The notes: a model not told the origin generated them from the sequence alone. Positions 25,629 through 53,300 are shown, counted from the first letter of the stretch. The stretch is 64,000 nt of DNA from Streptomyces termitum (GCF_014650175.1 NZ_BMUL01000008.1:248001-312000), one strand, 5' to 3'. Program-made: numbers and translations.

Positions 25629-26930
25629 TCAGGAGGAGGGGGTGGCGGGGCGTTCCGGGAAGCTGCGCAGGCCGCGCAGGGGGCTCAGCAGCAGGACCAC
25701 GCCCGCCGAGAGGAGCACGCTCGCCATGATCCAGAGGGTGGTGCGGGCGCCGAGGACGCCGCCGAGCCAGCCGCCGAGGAGGGCGCCGACGGGGATGGCG
25801 CTGAAGTTGACGGTGGAGGCGCTGGCGCGGATCCGGCCGATCATCTCGGGCGGGCAGTACGCCTGGTAGAAGCTTCCGGCGATGACGTTGCCCGCGATGA
25901 CGCCGCAGACCGCGACCGACCAGGCCGCCGCGCTGACGGCCAGCGGCAGCCGCTCCCCCGCCATCGGCAGCAGGAGGATGAAGGGGGCGCCGACCAGTTC
26001 GCACAGGAGCAGTCCGCGCGCGGTGCCGAAGCGGCGGGCGATGCGGCCGGCGAGGGTGGCGCCGGCGAGGCCGCCGAGGGAGACGGCGGCGAAGACCGCG
26101 CCGACGCCGCCGGGGGTGACGCCCACGGTGCGGACCAGGAAGATCATCTGGACGGCCTGGATGCCGTTGAGGCCGAGGTTGCCGACGGCGGCGAAGCTCG
26201 CCAGGGTCCGCAGGTAGGGGTCGCGGGTCAGGAAGCGGACGCCCTCGCCGATCTCCCGCAGGATGCCGCGCCGTTCGGAGACGGCCGGCGGTTTCTCGTC
26301 GGCGTCGATGGTGCCGACGCAGAAGGCCGCGACCAGGTAGGTGAGCGCGTCGGCGAGGAGGCCGCTGACGGCGCCGAACGCCTGGGAGATCAGGCCCGCG
26401 AGGCCGGGTCCCGCGATCTCCGCCGCCGCGTCCCCCGAGCGCAGTTTGACGTTGGCCTCCAGCAGGTCGCGCTTGGCGACCAGGGTGGGCAGGACGGCGC
26501 TGTTGGCGGTGGAGAGGAAGACCTTGACGGCGCCGGCGAGCAGGGCCACCAGGACCAGGTGGGCCATGGTGAGGAGGTCCAGCCAGGCGGCGACCGGGAC
26601 GCTGCCGAAGAGGAGCAGCAGGAGCAGGTCGCAGACGAGCATCACCTTGAGCCGGGGCCAGCGGTCCACCCAGGCCCCGGCGAAGAGGCCGAGGAAGAGC
26701 CAGGGCACCCAGGCGGAGGCGGTGAGCAGGCCCACCATGAAGGGGGACGCCTCCAGGGTGACGACGGCGACCAGGGCGAGCGCGACGTTCCCGACGGCGG
26801 TGCCGAGGCCGCTGGTGGTCTCACCGATCCAGAGCTTGCGGAAGTTCGCCTGCGCCCACAGGCCCCAGCGGCTCCGGGGCGGCGCCTCGCCGGCCGGCGG
26901 GGTCGGCGGCTTGACGGAGGTGGTGGTCAT
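25629..26930 (-). CDS. MFS exporter, EntS-like
   Basis: 433 residues, about twelve transmembrane helices, starting NFRKLWIGETTSGLGTAVG, the usual opening of the EntS/MFS_3-type exporters that accompany NRPS clusters. The motif-A-like loop reads GAWVDRWPRLKVM. The start ATG at 26930 lies only six bases after the stop codon of the 13.4 kb NRPS gene, so the two are almost certainly co-transcribed. Probable role: export of the finished peptide and self-protection. Confidence 0.87.
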   Translation of the reverse strand: MTTTSVKPPTPPAGEAPPRSRWGLWAQANFRKLWIGETTSGLGTAVGNVALALVAVVTLEASPFMVGLLTASAWVPWLFLGLFAGAWVDRWPRLKVMLVCDLLLLLLFGSVPVAAWLDLLTMAHLVLVALLAGAVKVFLSTANSAVLPTLVAKRDLLEANVKLRSGDAAAEIAGPGLAGLISQAFGAVSGLLADALTYLVAAFCVGTIDADEKPPAVSERRGILREIGEGVRFLTRDPYLRTLASFAAVGNLGLNGIQAVQMIFLVRTVGVTPGGVGAVFAAVSLGGLAGATLAGRIARRFGTARGLLLCELVGAPFILLLPMAGERLPLAVSAAAWSVAVCGVIAGNVIAGSFYQAYCPPEMIGRIRASASTVNFSAIPVGALLGGWLGGVLGARTTLWIMASVLLSAGVVLLLSPLRGLRSFPERPATPSS

Positions 26931-26936
26931 GACGGG

Positions 26937-40334
<13,398 letters not shown>

Positions 40335-40381
40335 GGTGCTTCCTCTGCTCACGTCACGGCGTGGATGGTGGTCTTCGTGCC

Positions 40382-41392
40382 TCAGGCGGGGACTGCGGTG
40401 GTGGGGTGCACCGTGGGCCGGCAGTCGAGCAGGTCGACGGGGCGGCCCATGGCGACGGCGATCTTCCGGTCGCCGCCGTAGGGGTCCCGGCCGTGCGCGC
40501 AGAGGACGTTGTCGACGAGCATCACGTCGCCGGCGCGCCAGGTCTCGCGGACGGTGGCGGCGTCGTAGGCGGCGTTGAGGGCGTCGGCGTCCTCGCGGGT
40601 CAGCGGCTCGCCGTCGCCGAAGCCGGTGGCGAACGGCAGTCCGCCGGCCCCGAACTCGTCGAGCAGCGCCTCCCGGATGTCCGGGTCGAGCGACCACTCG
40701 CTCCAGAAGGCCAGGTGGTTGAACCAGACCTCCTCGCCGGTCACCGGGTGGTGGAGGGTGGCCGGGCGGAGCTGGCGGGTGCGGAGGTTGCCGTCGGGCA
40801 GCCACTCCCAGGTGATGCCGTTCTCCCGGCAGTACGCCTCCACGTCGGCGCGGTCCTCGGTGCCGAAGGCGGTGCGCCAGCCGAGCGAGACGTAGTCCGA
40901 GTAGGTGCGGGTCAGGGTCCAGCCGGAGTTCCGGCCGCGCGCCGCGAGGTGGTCGGGGAGCGCGGCGAGGACCTTGCGGACGTCGGCGGTCGGGGTGGCG
41001 CCGCCGGTCTCCGGGGCGGTGAGGCAGGCGAAGAGGAGCCGGCCGGGGAAGGTCAGGGTGTAGCTGTTCTCGTTGTGCATGCGGATGGACTGGGCGGGCG
41101 GCAGGTCCGTGGAGGAGAAGACGCCGTCGCCGAAGTCGCTGCGGGGGGTGGCCTTCTCCCGGTACGGGGTGGGCTCGGGGATCAGCACGTCGCGGACGGC
41201 GGCGACGTCGGCGCTGGTCGCGACGGGCAGGCCGCGCAGGAAGATCGTGCCGTGCTCGTGGAGGGCGGCGCTCAGCGCGGCCTCGTGGGCGCGCAGCCAG
41301 GCACACGCCTCGGCGAGGTCCGCGGTGGGCGGCACGTGGGTGAGGGCCGGGTGGCCGGGGCGGAGTTCCCAGGTCGGCATGGCGGCGGTCAC
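40382..41392 (-). CDS. SyrP/TauD-type Fe(II)/2-oxoglutarate hydroxylase
   Basis: 336 residues from the GTG at 41392 that overlaps the MbtH stop (GTGA); an ATG at 41380 would remove four residues. The iron-binding motif is MHNENSYTLTFP (H-x-E) around residue 145, with the distal His in NVLCAHGRDPY and the 2-oxoglutarate Arg probably in the following GGDRK region. This matches the TauD family and especially SyrP-like enzymes that beta-hydroxylate an amino acid held on an NRPS carrier domain. It sits between mbtH-type and NRPS genes with a 47 bp gap to the giant NRPS. Substrate unknown; Asp/Asn-type or a basic residue is plausible. Confidence 0.85.
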   Translation of the reverse strand: MTAAMPTWELRPGHPALTHVPPTADLAEACAWLRAHEAALSAALHEHGTIFLRGLPVATSADVAAVRDVLIPEPTPYREKATPRSDFGDGVFSSTDLPPAQSIRMHNENSYTLTFPGRLLFACLTAPETGGATPTADVRKVLAALPDHLAARGRNSGWTLTRTYSDYVSLGWRTAFGTEDRADVEAYCRENGITWEWLPDGNLRTRQLRPATLHHPVTGEEVWFNHLAFWSEWSLDPDIREALLDEFGAGGLPFATGFGDGEPLTREDADALNAAYDAATVRETWRAGDVMLVDNVLCAHGRDPYGGDRKIAVAMGRPVDLLDCRPTVHPTTAVPA

Positions 41393-41601
41393 CGCTGGTC
41401 GAGGGTGGCGAGCAGGCTCGCGGGGCGGATGTCGGTCCAGTTGGCCTCGATCCAGTCGAGGCACTCCTGGCGGGGGGCCTCGCCGTGGACGGTGGTCCAG
41501 CCGGCCGGCACGTCGATCCAGACCGGCCAGAGCGAGTGCTGGTTCTCGTCGTTGGCGAGGACCAGGTAGCCGGCGTTGTCGTCCTCGAACGGGTTGCTCA
41601 T
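41389..41601 (-). CDS. MbtH-like protein
   Basis: 70 residues, ATG at 41601. It shows the family's NPFEDDNAGYLVLANDENQHSLWP opening in pieces (NPFED, YLVLANDE, HSLWP), then the W-x-V segment VPAGWTTVHG and the end ECLDWIEANWTDIRP, with the three conserved Trp. MbtH proteins bind and activate NRPS adenylation domains. It is the first gene of the transcript carrying the hydroxylase and giant NRPS. It is the only MbtH in the window, so it probably serves all A domains. Confidence 0.96.
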   Translation of the reverse strand: MSNPFEDDNAGYLVLANDENQHSLWPVWIDVPAGWTTVHGEAPRQECLDWIEANWTDIRPASLLATLDQR

Positions 41602-41683
41602 GGTGGTCTCCGTAGCGTGAGAGGTGCGCTGGGCTGTGATTCGAAGGTAGGGGCGGGGAAGCGGCCCGAGCGGCACAAGACCC

Positions 41684-41728
41684 GGCAGGTGAGCGGCAGT
41701 TGTACGGCTGCCGCCCGCGGCCCGGCAG
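41684..41728. promoter_or_regulatory. GGCAG half-site array upstream of the mbtH-hydroxylase-NRPS unit
   Basis: On the + strand GGCAG starts at 41684 and 41695, then GGCTG at 41706, exactly 11 bp apart, with a further GGCAG at 41724. They lie 83-127 bp upstream of the MbtH start. Similar GGCAG repeats lie upstream of the first NRPS and of the mutase operon. A shared pathway operator is inferred. Confidence 0.5.
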
Positions 41729-41752
41729 AAGGGCGCGGGAGGGGAACGCGCG

Positions 41753-41795
41753 ACGGTCCCCCTCCCCCGGCGTGGGCCGGGGAGAGGGGGACCGT
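41753..41795 (-). terminator. Strong hairpin after the P450 gene
   Basis: Bases 41753-41771 pair with 41776-41795: a GC-rich stem of 19 bp with one bulged base and a 4 base loop, 22 bp after the P450 stop on the minus strand. It probably ends the NRPS2/A-T/TEII/P450 transcript and separates it from the MbtH promoter. No long T run follows, as is usual in actinomycetes. Confidence 0.7.
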
Positions 41796-41817
41796 GAGCG
41801 GGAGGGGCGGGCGGGGG

Positions 41818-43002
41818 TCACCTGGGGGTGAGGCGGACCGGGAGGCTGTCCAGGCCGAAGTTGATGATCGAGCGGTTGTGGACGACCGGACCGGCCGGTT
41901 CGATGGCGGCCGCCTTCTCCAGCGCGGCCGTGTACAGGGCGCTCAGTTCGGCCTTGGCCAGCGGCGCGCCGATGCAGTAGTGGGCGCCGAGGCCCAGGGC
42001 GAGGTGCTTGTTGGGCGAGCGGTCGAGGAGGATCTCCTCCGGCCGTTCGAAGGCGTCGGGGTCGCGGTTGGCGGACCACACCCAGACCGCGACCCGGTCG
42101 CCCCGGCGGATGTGCCGCCCGCCCAGTTCGGTGTCGCGGGTGGCGGTGCGCAGGGTGTGCAGGCCGACCGAGGTCCAGCGCAGCAGCTCGTCGACGGCGG
42201 AGTCCATCGACACCTCGCCGCGCTGGAGGGCGCGCCACAGGTCGGGGCGCCGGACGAGGGTGTGCAGGCCCATGGCGGCCGTGTGACGGACGGTCTGGAC
42301 GCCGCCGACGACGATGTTGTCGAGGTTGAGCACCACGTCCTCGACGGGCAGCAGCCGTCCGCCGACCTTGTAGGTGGCCATCATGGAGATGAGGTCGTCG
42401 CGGGGGTCGGAGCGGCGCAGCATCACCTGGTGCAGCAGGTAGGGGATGAGCTGCTGGTGGCCGGCCCGGCGCTCCTCGGGAGTGCGGCCGAGGAAGGCGA
42501 CGTCGCAGACCCGGACGACCATGTCGCGGTCCTTCTCGGGGACGTCGAGGAGGTCGCACATGACGGCGAGCGGCAGCGCGGAGACCACGTCGACGAGGTC
42601 GGCCTCGCCCTGGGCGACGGCCCGGTCGAAGAGTTCGCCGGCCCGCTCGGTGATGGAGCGGGCGGCGCCCTTGACGCCGCTCTTGGAGAAGAACGGATTG
42701 GCGGGGGCGCGCAGTTCGCGGTGGCGGGGCGGGTCGGTGAGGGCCATCATGCGGCCCGAGCCGACCGGTACGTTGCCCTCGCCCGCGCCGAGCAGCGAGC
42801 CGGACTCGGAGCTGAACACGGCGGCGTTGCGCAGGACTTCGGCGGACTCCCGGTAGGTGAGCACCGACCAGACGGGGCCGTCGTCGACGGTGTCGGTGAG
42901 GTGGACGGGTGCCTCGCGGCGCAGTTCCCCGACGAGGTCCGGGGTGTCGTCCCTGGCCCACAGCGCGGGGTCGGTGAGGTCGACGGCGGTGGTGGTGGGC
43001 AT
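41818..43002 (-). CDS. Cytochrome P450, probable amino-acyl-carrier hydroxylase
   Basis: 394 residues from ATG 43002, overlapping the thioesterase stop (ATGA). The heme loop reads LALGLGAHYCIGAPLA; the usual first Phe is Leu but the Cys ligand is intact. The K-helix ExxR is ELLR, and the I-helix reads VGGVQTVRHT in place of the common A-G-x-x-T. P450s encoded beside a free A-T didomain and a small thioesterase (as with NovH/NovI or NikP1/NikQ) beta-hydroxylate the amino acid held on that carrier. The same arrangement here, A-T then TE then P450 with overlapping genes, suggests beta-hydroxylation of the residue bound to the 43820-45634 protein. Confidence 0.9.
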   Translation of the reverse strand: MPTTTAVDLTDPALWARDDTPDLVGELRREAPVHLTDTVDDGPVWSVLTYRESAEVLRNAAVFSSESGSLLGAGEGNVPVGSGRMMALTDPPRHRELRAPANPFFSKSGVKGAARSITERAGELFDRAVAQGEADLVDVVSALPLAVMCDLLDVPEKDRDMVVRVCDVAFLGRTPEERRAGHQQLIPYLLHQVMLRRSDPRDDLISMMATYKVGGRLLPVEDVVLNLDNIVVGGVQTVRHTAAMGLHTLVRRPDLWRALQRGEVSMDSAVDELLRWTSVGLHTLRTATRDTELGGRHIRRGDRVAVWVWSANRDPDAFERPEEILLDRSPNKHLALGLGAHYCIGAPLAKAELSALYTAALEKAAAIEPAGPVVHNRSIINFGLDSLPVRLTPR

Positions 43003-43823
43003 CACGGCTCCCTGGGGGCGGTGGCGGGCGCGGCGGCCGGGCGGCCCGCCACGAGAGAGGACAGCAGGCCGACCGGGCCGGGCCGGTCGACGGTGGCGAG
43101 CAGGTGGCCGCCGGGCACGGTCCGGTGGCTGAAGCCGCCCCGGGTGTGGGCGGCCCAGTCGGCGAGCCGGGTGGTGGCGAGCACCGGGTCGTCGGCCCCG
43201 GCGAGCACGTGCAGCGCGGAGCCGATCGGGGGGTGCGGGCGGTACCGGTAGGTGCCGCTGACGGCGAGGTCGGTGCGGATGGCCCGGAGGGCGAGTTCGG
43301 CCAGTTCGGGTTCGTCCCTGACCAGTTCCTCCAGGCCCGTCATCCGCAGCAGTCCGGCGGCGTCCAGGTCCTTCGTGGCCCGCCCGTTCCACCGGGCCGG
43401 GGCGGGGGCCCCGGCGGCGACGATCAGTTCGGGGCGGCGGTCGGCGGGCAGGGCGCGGGCCGTCTCGTACGCGAGGAGGGCGCCGAGGCTCTGCCCGTAG
43501 AAGCCGAAGCGTTCCCCGGCCCCGCCGGTCAGGTGCGGGGCGATCGCCTCGGCGACGGCGGCCACCAGGGCGTCGAAGTCCGGCGGCATGGGGTGCCGGC
43601 TCCGGCCGCCCCGGGCGGGCGGCCGGATCGCCCACACCTCGGCGACCGGGGCCAGCGCGCGGGCCAGCGGCGTGTAGGCGGTGGCGTCGCCGCCGGCGTG
43701 CGGGAAGCAGAAGAGCCGGAAGGGCCGGTGGTCCTGCGGCGCGGGCACGAGCAGCCAGTCCCCCTCGGCCCGGGGGCGTACGACCCGGGCGGCAAAGGGA
43801 GCCGGAGCGGTCGGGGCGGTCAT
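43002..43823 (-). CDS. Type II thioesterase
   Basis: 273 residues, coupled by ATGA overlaps to both neighbours. Features of the alpha/beta-hydrolase TEII family are RLFCFPHAGGDATAY near residue 40, the nucleophile elbow GFYGQSLGALLAYE (Ser in G-Q-S-L-G), an Asp in LAGADDPV and the catalytic His in VPGGHLLA. TEIIs remove stalled or wrong acyl groups from carrier domains. In NikP1/NikP2-type cassettes the thioesterase instead releases the hydroxylated amino acid. Both readings are possible here. Confidence 0.92.
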   Translation of the reverse strand: MTAPTAPAPFAARVVRPRAEGDWLLVPAPQDHRPFRLFCFPHAGGDATAYTPLARALAPVAEVWAIRPPARGGRSRHPMPPDFDALVAAVAEAIAPHLTGGAGERFGFYGQSLGALLAYETARALPADRRPELIVAAGAPAPARWNGRATKDLDAAGLLRMTGLEELVRDEPELAELALRAIRTDLAVSGTYRYRPHPPIGSALHVLAGADDPVLATTRLADWAAHTRGGFSHRTVPGGHLLATVDRPGPVGLLSSLVAGRPAAAPATAPREP

Positions 43824-45634
43824 CGGACGGCCTCGCGGCGGGCGGTGAGGGCGGGGCGGGCGGGGGCCGGGCCCGCGGCGGCCGCGCGCTGGACGACGGC
43901 GGTGAAGTCGGCGAGGTCGGCGGCGTCGAGGAGGTGGCGGAGCTGGAGCTCCACGGAGAGCTTGCGGCGCAGCAGGTGGACGACGCGGAGGGCGGCGAGG
44001 GAGTGGCCGCCGAGGCCGAGGAAGTCGTCGGTGGGCGCGACGTCCGGCACGCCGAGGACGGTGCGCCAGACCTCGGCGACCTGGTCGGCCACTCCCCCGG
44101 CGGAGACGGCCGCGGGCGCCTCGGCCGGGGCGGCGGGGGCGGGCAGGGCCCGGTGGTCAGTCTTGCCGTTCGGGGTGAGCGGCAGGGCGTCCAGGACGGT
44201 CACGGTGGACGGCACCAGGTGGGCGGGCAGGGTGCGGCGCAGCGCGGCGAGCAGGTCGGCGGGGACGAGGCCGGGCCCGGTGGCGTAGCCGGCCAGGCGC
44301 GGGTCGCCGGGCGCGGGTTCGTGGACGGTGACGGCGGCGGCGGTCACCCCGGGCAGGGTGCCGAGGGCGTGCTCGACCTCCCCGAGCTCGACCCGGAAGC
44401 CGCGCAGCTTGACCTGGCGGTCGACCCGGCCGACGTACTCCAGGAGTCCTTCGGCGGAGCGGCGGGCCTGGTCGCCGGTGCGGTACATGCGGGCGCCCGG
44501 CTCCGGGGCGAAGGGGTCCGCGACGAACCGGCCTGCGGTCAGGCCGGGGTGGCCCGGGTAGCCGTGGGCGAGGCCGGGCCCGGCGAGGTACAGCTCGCCG
44601 ACGGCGCCGGGGGCGGCCGGGGCCAGCCGGTCGTCGAGGAGGTGGACGCGGACGCCGGGCAGCGGCTCGCCCAGGTGGGGGACGGGCCCGGTGACGGGGG
44701 CGGTGATCGCGTCGACGGTGCACTCGGTGGGCCCGTACAGGTTGAGCGCGTCGATCCCGGCGTCGGCGAGTTCCCGCCAGGTGCGGACGGGGACGGGCTC
44801 GCCGCCCATGAAGAGGCGCGGGACGCGGGCGCCGGCCAGCGGCTCGCGGAGCAGCTGCCAGTGGGAGGGGGTGAGGTCGAGGTCGGTGACGCCGTGGTCG
44901 GCGAGGAGCCGGACGAGGGCCACCGGGTCGGCGCGGCGGGCGTCGTCGACGACGACGAGGGTGTCGCCCCGGCAGATCCGGATCCACTGCTGGACGGAGG
45001 CGTCGAAGGAGACGCTGGCGTTCCAGGCGACGACGCCCGGCCCGGGACGGTAGGCGCCGCCGCGCTCCAGGGCGTCGGCGAGGTCGGCGACGGCGCCGTG
45101 GGCGACCTCGACGCCCTTGGGGCGGCCGGTGGAGCCGGAGGTGTAGATGACGTACGCGGAGTCGAGCGGGTCCGGGACGAAGGCGGGCGCCGGTCCGTCG
45201 CCCGCGGCGGCGGGGTGGACGACCGGGACCCCGGCGGGGACGGGCGGGGCGGTGTCGGCGCTGACGACGGCGGCGAGGCGGGCGTCGGCGGCCATGAAGG
45301 CGATCCGCTCGGCCGGGTAGGCCGGGTCGAGCGGCACGTAGGCGGCGCCGGCCCGCCAGGCGGCGAGCAGGGCGACCGGCAGGTCGGCGGTGCGGGCGAG
45401 GTGGACGCCGACCCGGTCGCCCCGGCGGACCCCGGCGTCCCGCAGCGCCCCGGCGAGGGCGGCGGTGCGGCGGTCCAGGGCGGCGAAGTCGAGGCTGCCG
45501 TCGACGGCGTGCACGGCGGGACGGCCGGGGTGGGCGCGGACGGCGTCCCGCAGCCGGTCGAGCAGACCGGCGGGTGCGGCGGGAACGGCGGGGACGGGAA
45601 CGGCGGGGGCGGCCGGCTCGGCGTAGGTGGTCAT
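43820..45634 (-). CDS. Stand-alone NRPS adenylation-carrier (A-T) didomain
   Basis: 604 residues. A domain about 25-510: YVIYTSGSTGRPKG, NLYGPTE, MYRTGD and PNGKTD are all present. T domain near 515-590 with LGLGGHSLAALRV. By-eye pocket residues DAQDFGLVDK match the Gln-type code DAQDLGVVDK at eight of ten positions, so Gln or a close analogue is the best guess. No condensation domain is attached, but the upstream protein NRPS2 ends in one, so the two could form one split module (residue 4). Alternatively it is a loading pair for the P450. An ATG with GAGGAG upstream fixes the start; a 196 bp repetitive spacer separates it from NRPS2. Confidence 0.92.
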   Translation of the reverse strand: MTTYAEPAAPAVPVPAVPAAPAGLLDRLRDAVRAHPGRPAVHAVDGSLDFAALDRRTAALAGALRDAGVRRGDRVGVHLARTADLPVALLAAWRAGAAYVPLDPAYPAERIAFMAADARLAAVVSADTAPPVPAGVPVVHPAAAGDGPAPAFVPDPLDSAYVIYTSGSTGRPKGVEVAHGAVADLADALERGGAYRPGPGVVAWNASVSFDASVQQWIRICRGDTLVVVDDARRADPVALVRLLADHGVTDLDLTPSHWQLLREPLAGARVPRLFMGGEPVPVRTWRELADAGIDALNLYGPTECTVDAITAPVTGPVPHLGEPLPGVRVHLLDDRLAPAAPGAVGELYLAGPGLAHGYPGHPGLTAGRFVADPFAPEPGARMYRTGDQARRSAEGLLEYVGRVDRQVKLRGFRVELGEVEHALGTLPGVTAAAVTVHEPAPGDPRLAGYATGPGLVPADLLAALRRTLPAHLVPSTVTVLDALPLTPNGKTDHRALPAPAAPAEAPAAVSAGGVADQVAEVWRTVLGVPDVAPTDDFLGLGGHSLAALRVVHLLRRKLSVELQLRHLLDAADLADFTAVVQRAAAAGPAPARPALTARREAVR

Positions 45635-45830
45635 GCGGGATCGCTCCTCGGTACGGGGTGCGGCGGGGCGGACGGGACGGACGTACGGGGTCGTGCGGGG
45701 CGTGCGGGGCGACGCGGACGCGCGGGACGTATGAGACGTGTGAGACGACGGGGACGTGCGGGAGGCGCGGGGCGTACGGGACGGCGGGCGGCGGAAGGGA
45801 GGGAGCGGCGGGACGGAGGGGGCGGCGGGT
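45635..45830. other. Spacer with degenerate GACGTRYG-type repeats
   Basis: The 196 bp between NRPS2 and the A-T gene contains no credible gene. It is strongly G-rich on the + strand, with loosely repeated units such as GGACGTATGAG, ACGTGTGAG and GGACGTGCGGG between about 45700 and 45770. It is the largest gap inside an otherwise overlapping gene chain. No clear hairpin or promoter was identified. Confidence 0.5.
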
Positions 45831-50386
<4,556 letters not shown>

Positions 50387-50390
<4 letters not shown>

Positions 50391-53300
50391 CGGGCGGCCA
50401 GCCGGTCCGCGATGGCGGCGACGGTGCGGCCCCGGAAGACGGTCTGGGGCGGGACGCGGGTGCCGGTGTGCCGGGAGAGGTGCATGGCGACCCGGACGGC
50501 GGCGAGCGAGTTGCCGCCGAGGCGGAAGAAGTCGGCGTCCGGGCCGGGGTCGCCGGTCAGTCCGAGGACGGTGCGGACGGCGTCGGCGACCGCGCGCTGG
50601 CCGGGGGTGAGCGGGTCGGCGGGGGCGGCGGGGCGGCGTTCGGCCGGGGCGGGCAGGGCGCGCCGGTCGGTCTTGCCGTTGGCGTTGAGCGGCAGCGCGG
50701 CCAGGACGTCGAGGGTGGCGGGGACCATGTGCTCGGGCAGCAGCCGGGCGAGGTGGTCGAGGAGCGCGTCGGGGTCGGGGGCGTCGCCGGCGGCGGTGAC
50801 GTAGGCGGCGAGCCGGAGGTCGCCGGGAGCGGGTTCGTGGACGGTGACGGCGGCGGAGGCGACGGCGGGGTGGCGGGTGAGGGCGTCCTCGATCTCGCCG
50901 GGTTCGACGCGGAAGCCGCGGATCTTGATCTGTTCGTCGGCGCGGCCGGTGATCTCCAGGACGCCGTCGGGGGTGCGGTGGCCGAGGTCGCCGGTGCGGT
51001 AGAGCCGTTCGCCGGGGGCGCCGTGCGGGGAGGCGACGAAGCGTTCGGCGGTGAGCGCGGGCCGGCCGAGGTAGCCGAGGGCGAGGCCGCCGCCGGAGGC
51101 GTACAGCTCGCCGGTGGTGCCGTCGGGGACGGGTCGCAGCGCGGCGTCGAGGACGTGGACGCCCTTGCCGCGCAGGGCGCGGCCGATGGGGATGGAGGTG
51201 CCGGTGGTGTCCTCGGGGGCGGCCCGGTGGCAGGTGGTGAGGCCGAGGCTCTCGACGGGTCCGTAGCCGTTGGCGACGACGAGGCCGGGGTACTGGTCGA
51301 GGGCCTTGGCGACGTGGGTGACGGAGGCGCGTTCACCGGCGGTGAAGGCGGTCCTCAGGCCGTCGTAGGTGTCGGGGAGTTCTTCGAGGAGGAAGTTGAA
51401 GAGGCTGGCGGAGAGCTGGAGTTGGGTGACGCCGTGGCGGCGGGTGAGGGCGGCGACGGCCTGCGGGTCGGTGCGGCTGCCGGGCTGGAGGACGCAGGTG
51501 CCGCCGAAGGCGAGGGCGCCGTACAGCTCCAGGGCGAAGGCGTCCCAGGAGACCGGGGAGGACTGGAGCCAGACCTCGTCGGGGCCGAAGCGGGCGTAGT
51601 CCTGGCCGAGGTAGGTGGTGGTGAGGGCGCGGTGCGGGACGGCGACGCCCTTGGGGCGGCCGGTGGAGCCGGAGGTGAACATGACGCAGGCGAGGTCGTC
51701 CCCGGTGACCGGGACGCCGGGGGCGTGGCCGGGGCGGGCGGCGACGGCGGCGGCGTCGGTGTCGAGGTCGAGGTGGCGGGCGACCGGGAAGGGCGGGGTG
51801 GCGCCCCGGTGGGTGACGAGGAGGGCGGCGCCGCTGTCGGCGGTGGCGCGGGCGAGCCGGTCGGCGGGGAAGGCGGGGTCGAGGAGGGTGTAGGCGGCGC
51901 CGGCCTTGAGGGCGGCGAGGAGGGCGGTGACCAGGTCGGGGCCGCGTTCGGTGAGGACGGCGACGGTGTCGCCGCGGCCGATGCCGAGGGCGCCGAGGTG
52001 GTGGGCGAGGCGGTTGGCGCGCTCGTCGAGGGTGCCGTAGTCGAGGAGGTCGTCGCCGTGGTCGCCGGAGCGGAGGGCGGTGGCGTGCGGGGTGCGGGCG
52101 GCGCGGTCCTCGAAGAGGGCGTGGACGGGGGTCCCGACGGCGGCGGCGAGGGTGCCGAGCCAGGCTTCGCACAGGTCGGCCATGGTGGCGGCGTCGAAGA
52201 GGTCGGAGTCGTACTCGAAGCGGCCGGTGAAGTCGGTGCCCCGGTCGTCGACGGAGACGGAGAGGTCGAAGCGGGAGACGGGGTTGGAGTGCAGGGCGCG
52301 GGTGACGGGGGTGCCGCCGACGGTCAGCGGGCGGTCGTCGAGGGGGTGGAGTTCGAGGAGGACCTGGCAGAGCGGGTTGCGGTCCTCGGCACGGTCGTCG
52401 GGGCGGTCGGCCATGACGGCGGCGGCGATGGCGTCGAAGGGGACGTCCTGGTGGCGGTAGCCGTCGAGGGCGGTCTCGCGGACGTGCCGGACCAGTTCGC
52501 GGAAGTCGGTGCCGGCGCCGATCCGGACGCGCAGCGGCAGCAGGTTGATGAAGTAGCCGATGAGGGAGTCGAGTTCGGTACGGCCCCGGACGCTGGCCGG
52601 GGAGCCGAGGACGAGGTCGTCGCGGCCGGTGCGCCGGTGCAGGGTGAGGGCGAGTCCGGCGAGCAGCACCATGTACGGGGTGGCGTCCTCCTCGCGGGCC
52701 AGGGCGCGGACCGCCTCGGCGACCGGCCGGGGCATGGTGAAGCGGTGGAAGGCGCCCCGGAAGGACTGGAGTTCGGGGCGGGGCCGGTCGGTGGGGAGCG
52801 GCGGCTCGGTGGGGGCATCGCGCAGCCGCTCGCGCCAGTGGCCGAGCTGCCGGGCGGCGGCTTCGGCGGCGCCTTCGACGGAGTCGTCGTCCTGCCGCCA
52901 GATGCTGTAGTCGGCGTACTGGATCGGCAGCGGCGGCAGCGGGTCGGGCCGTCCGGCGGCGAACGCCTCGTACAAGGTGGTGAGTTCGTGCTCCAGGACG
53001 GGGAGGGAGCCCTCGTCCCAGACGATGTGGTGGCAGAGCAGCAGCAGGGTGGATCCGGTGCCGGTGCGGTGGAGGTGGGCGCGGACGAGGGGCCCGGTCT
53101 CCAGGTCGAAGGGGACGAGCGCGGCCTCGGCGATCCGCGCCTCCAGCTCCTCGGCGGGGGTGTCGTGGACGGTGAACGGCACGTCGGGGGTGGGGTGGAC
53201 GCGCTGCCGGGGGCCGTCCTCGCCGAGGACGAAGGTGGTGCGCAGGGCCTCGTGGCGGGCGGCCACTCCGGTGAGGGCGCGGTGCAGGAGCTCCGGGTCG

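Noticed and set aside
40335..41306. Upstream extension of the giant NRPS frame
   Set aside because: It is the out-of-frame reading of the SyrP/TauD-type gene, Arg/Pro-rich and without domains; GTG 40334 has its own ribosome-binding site.
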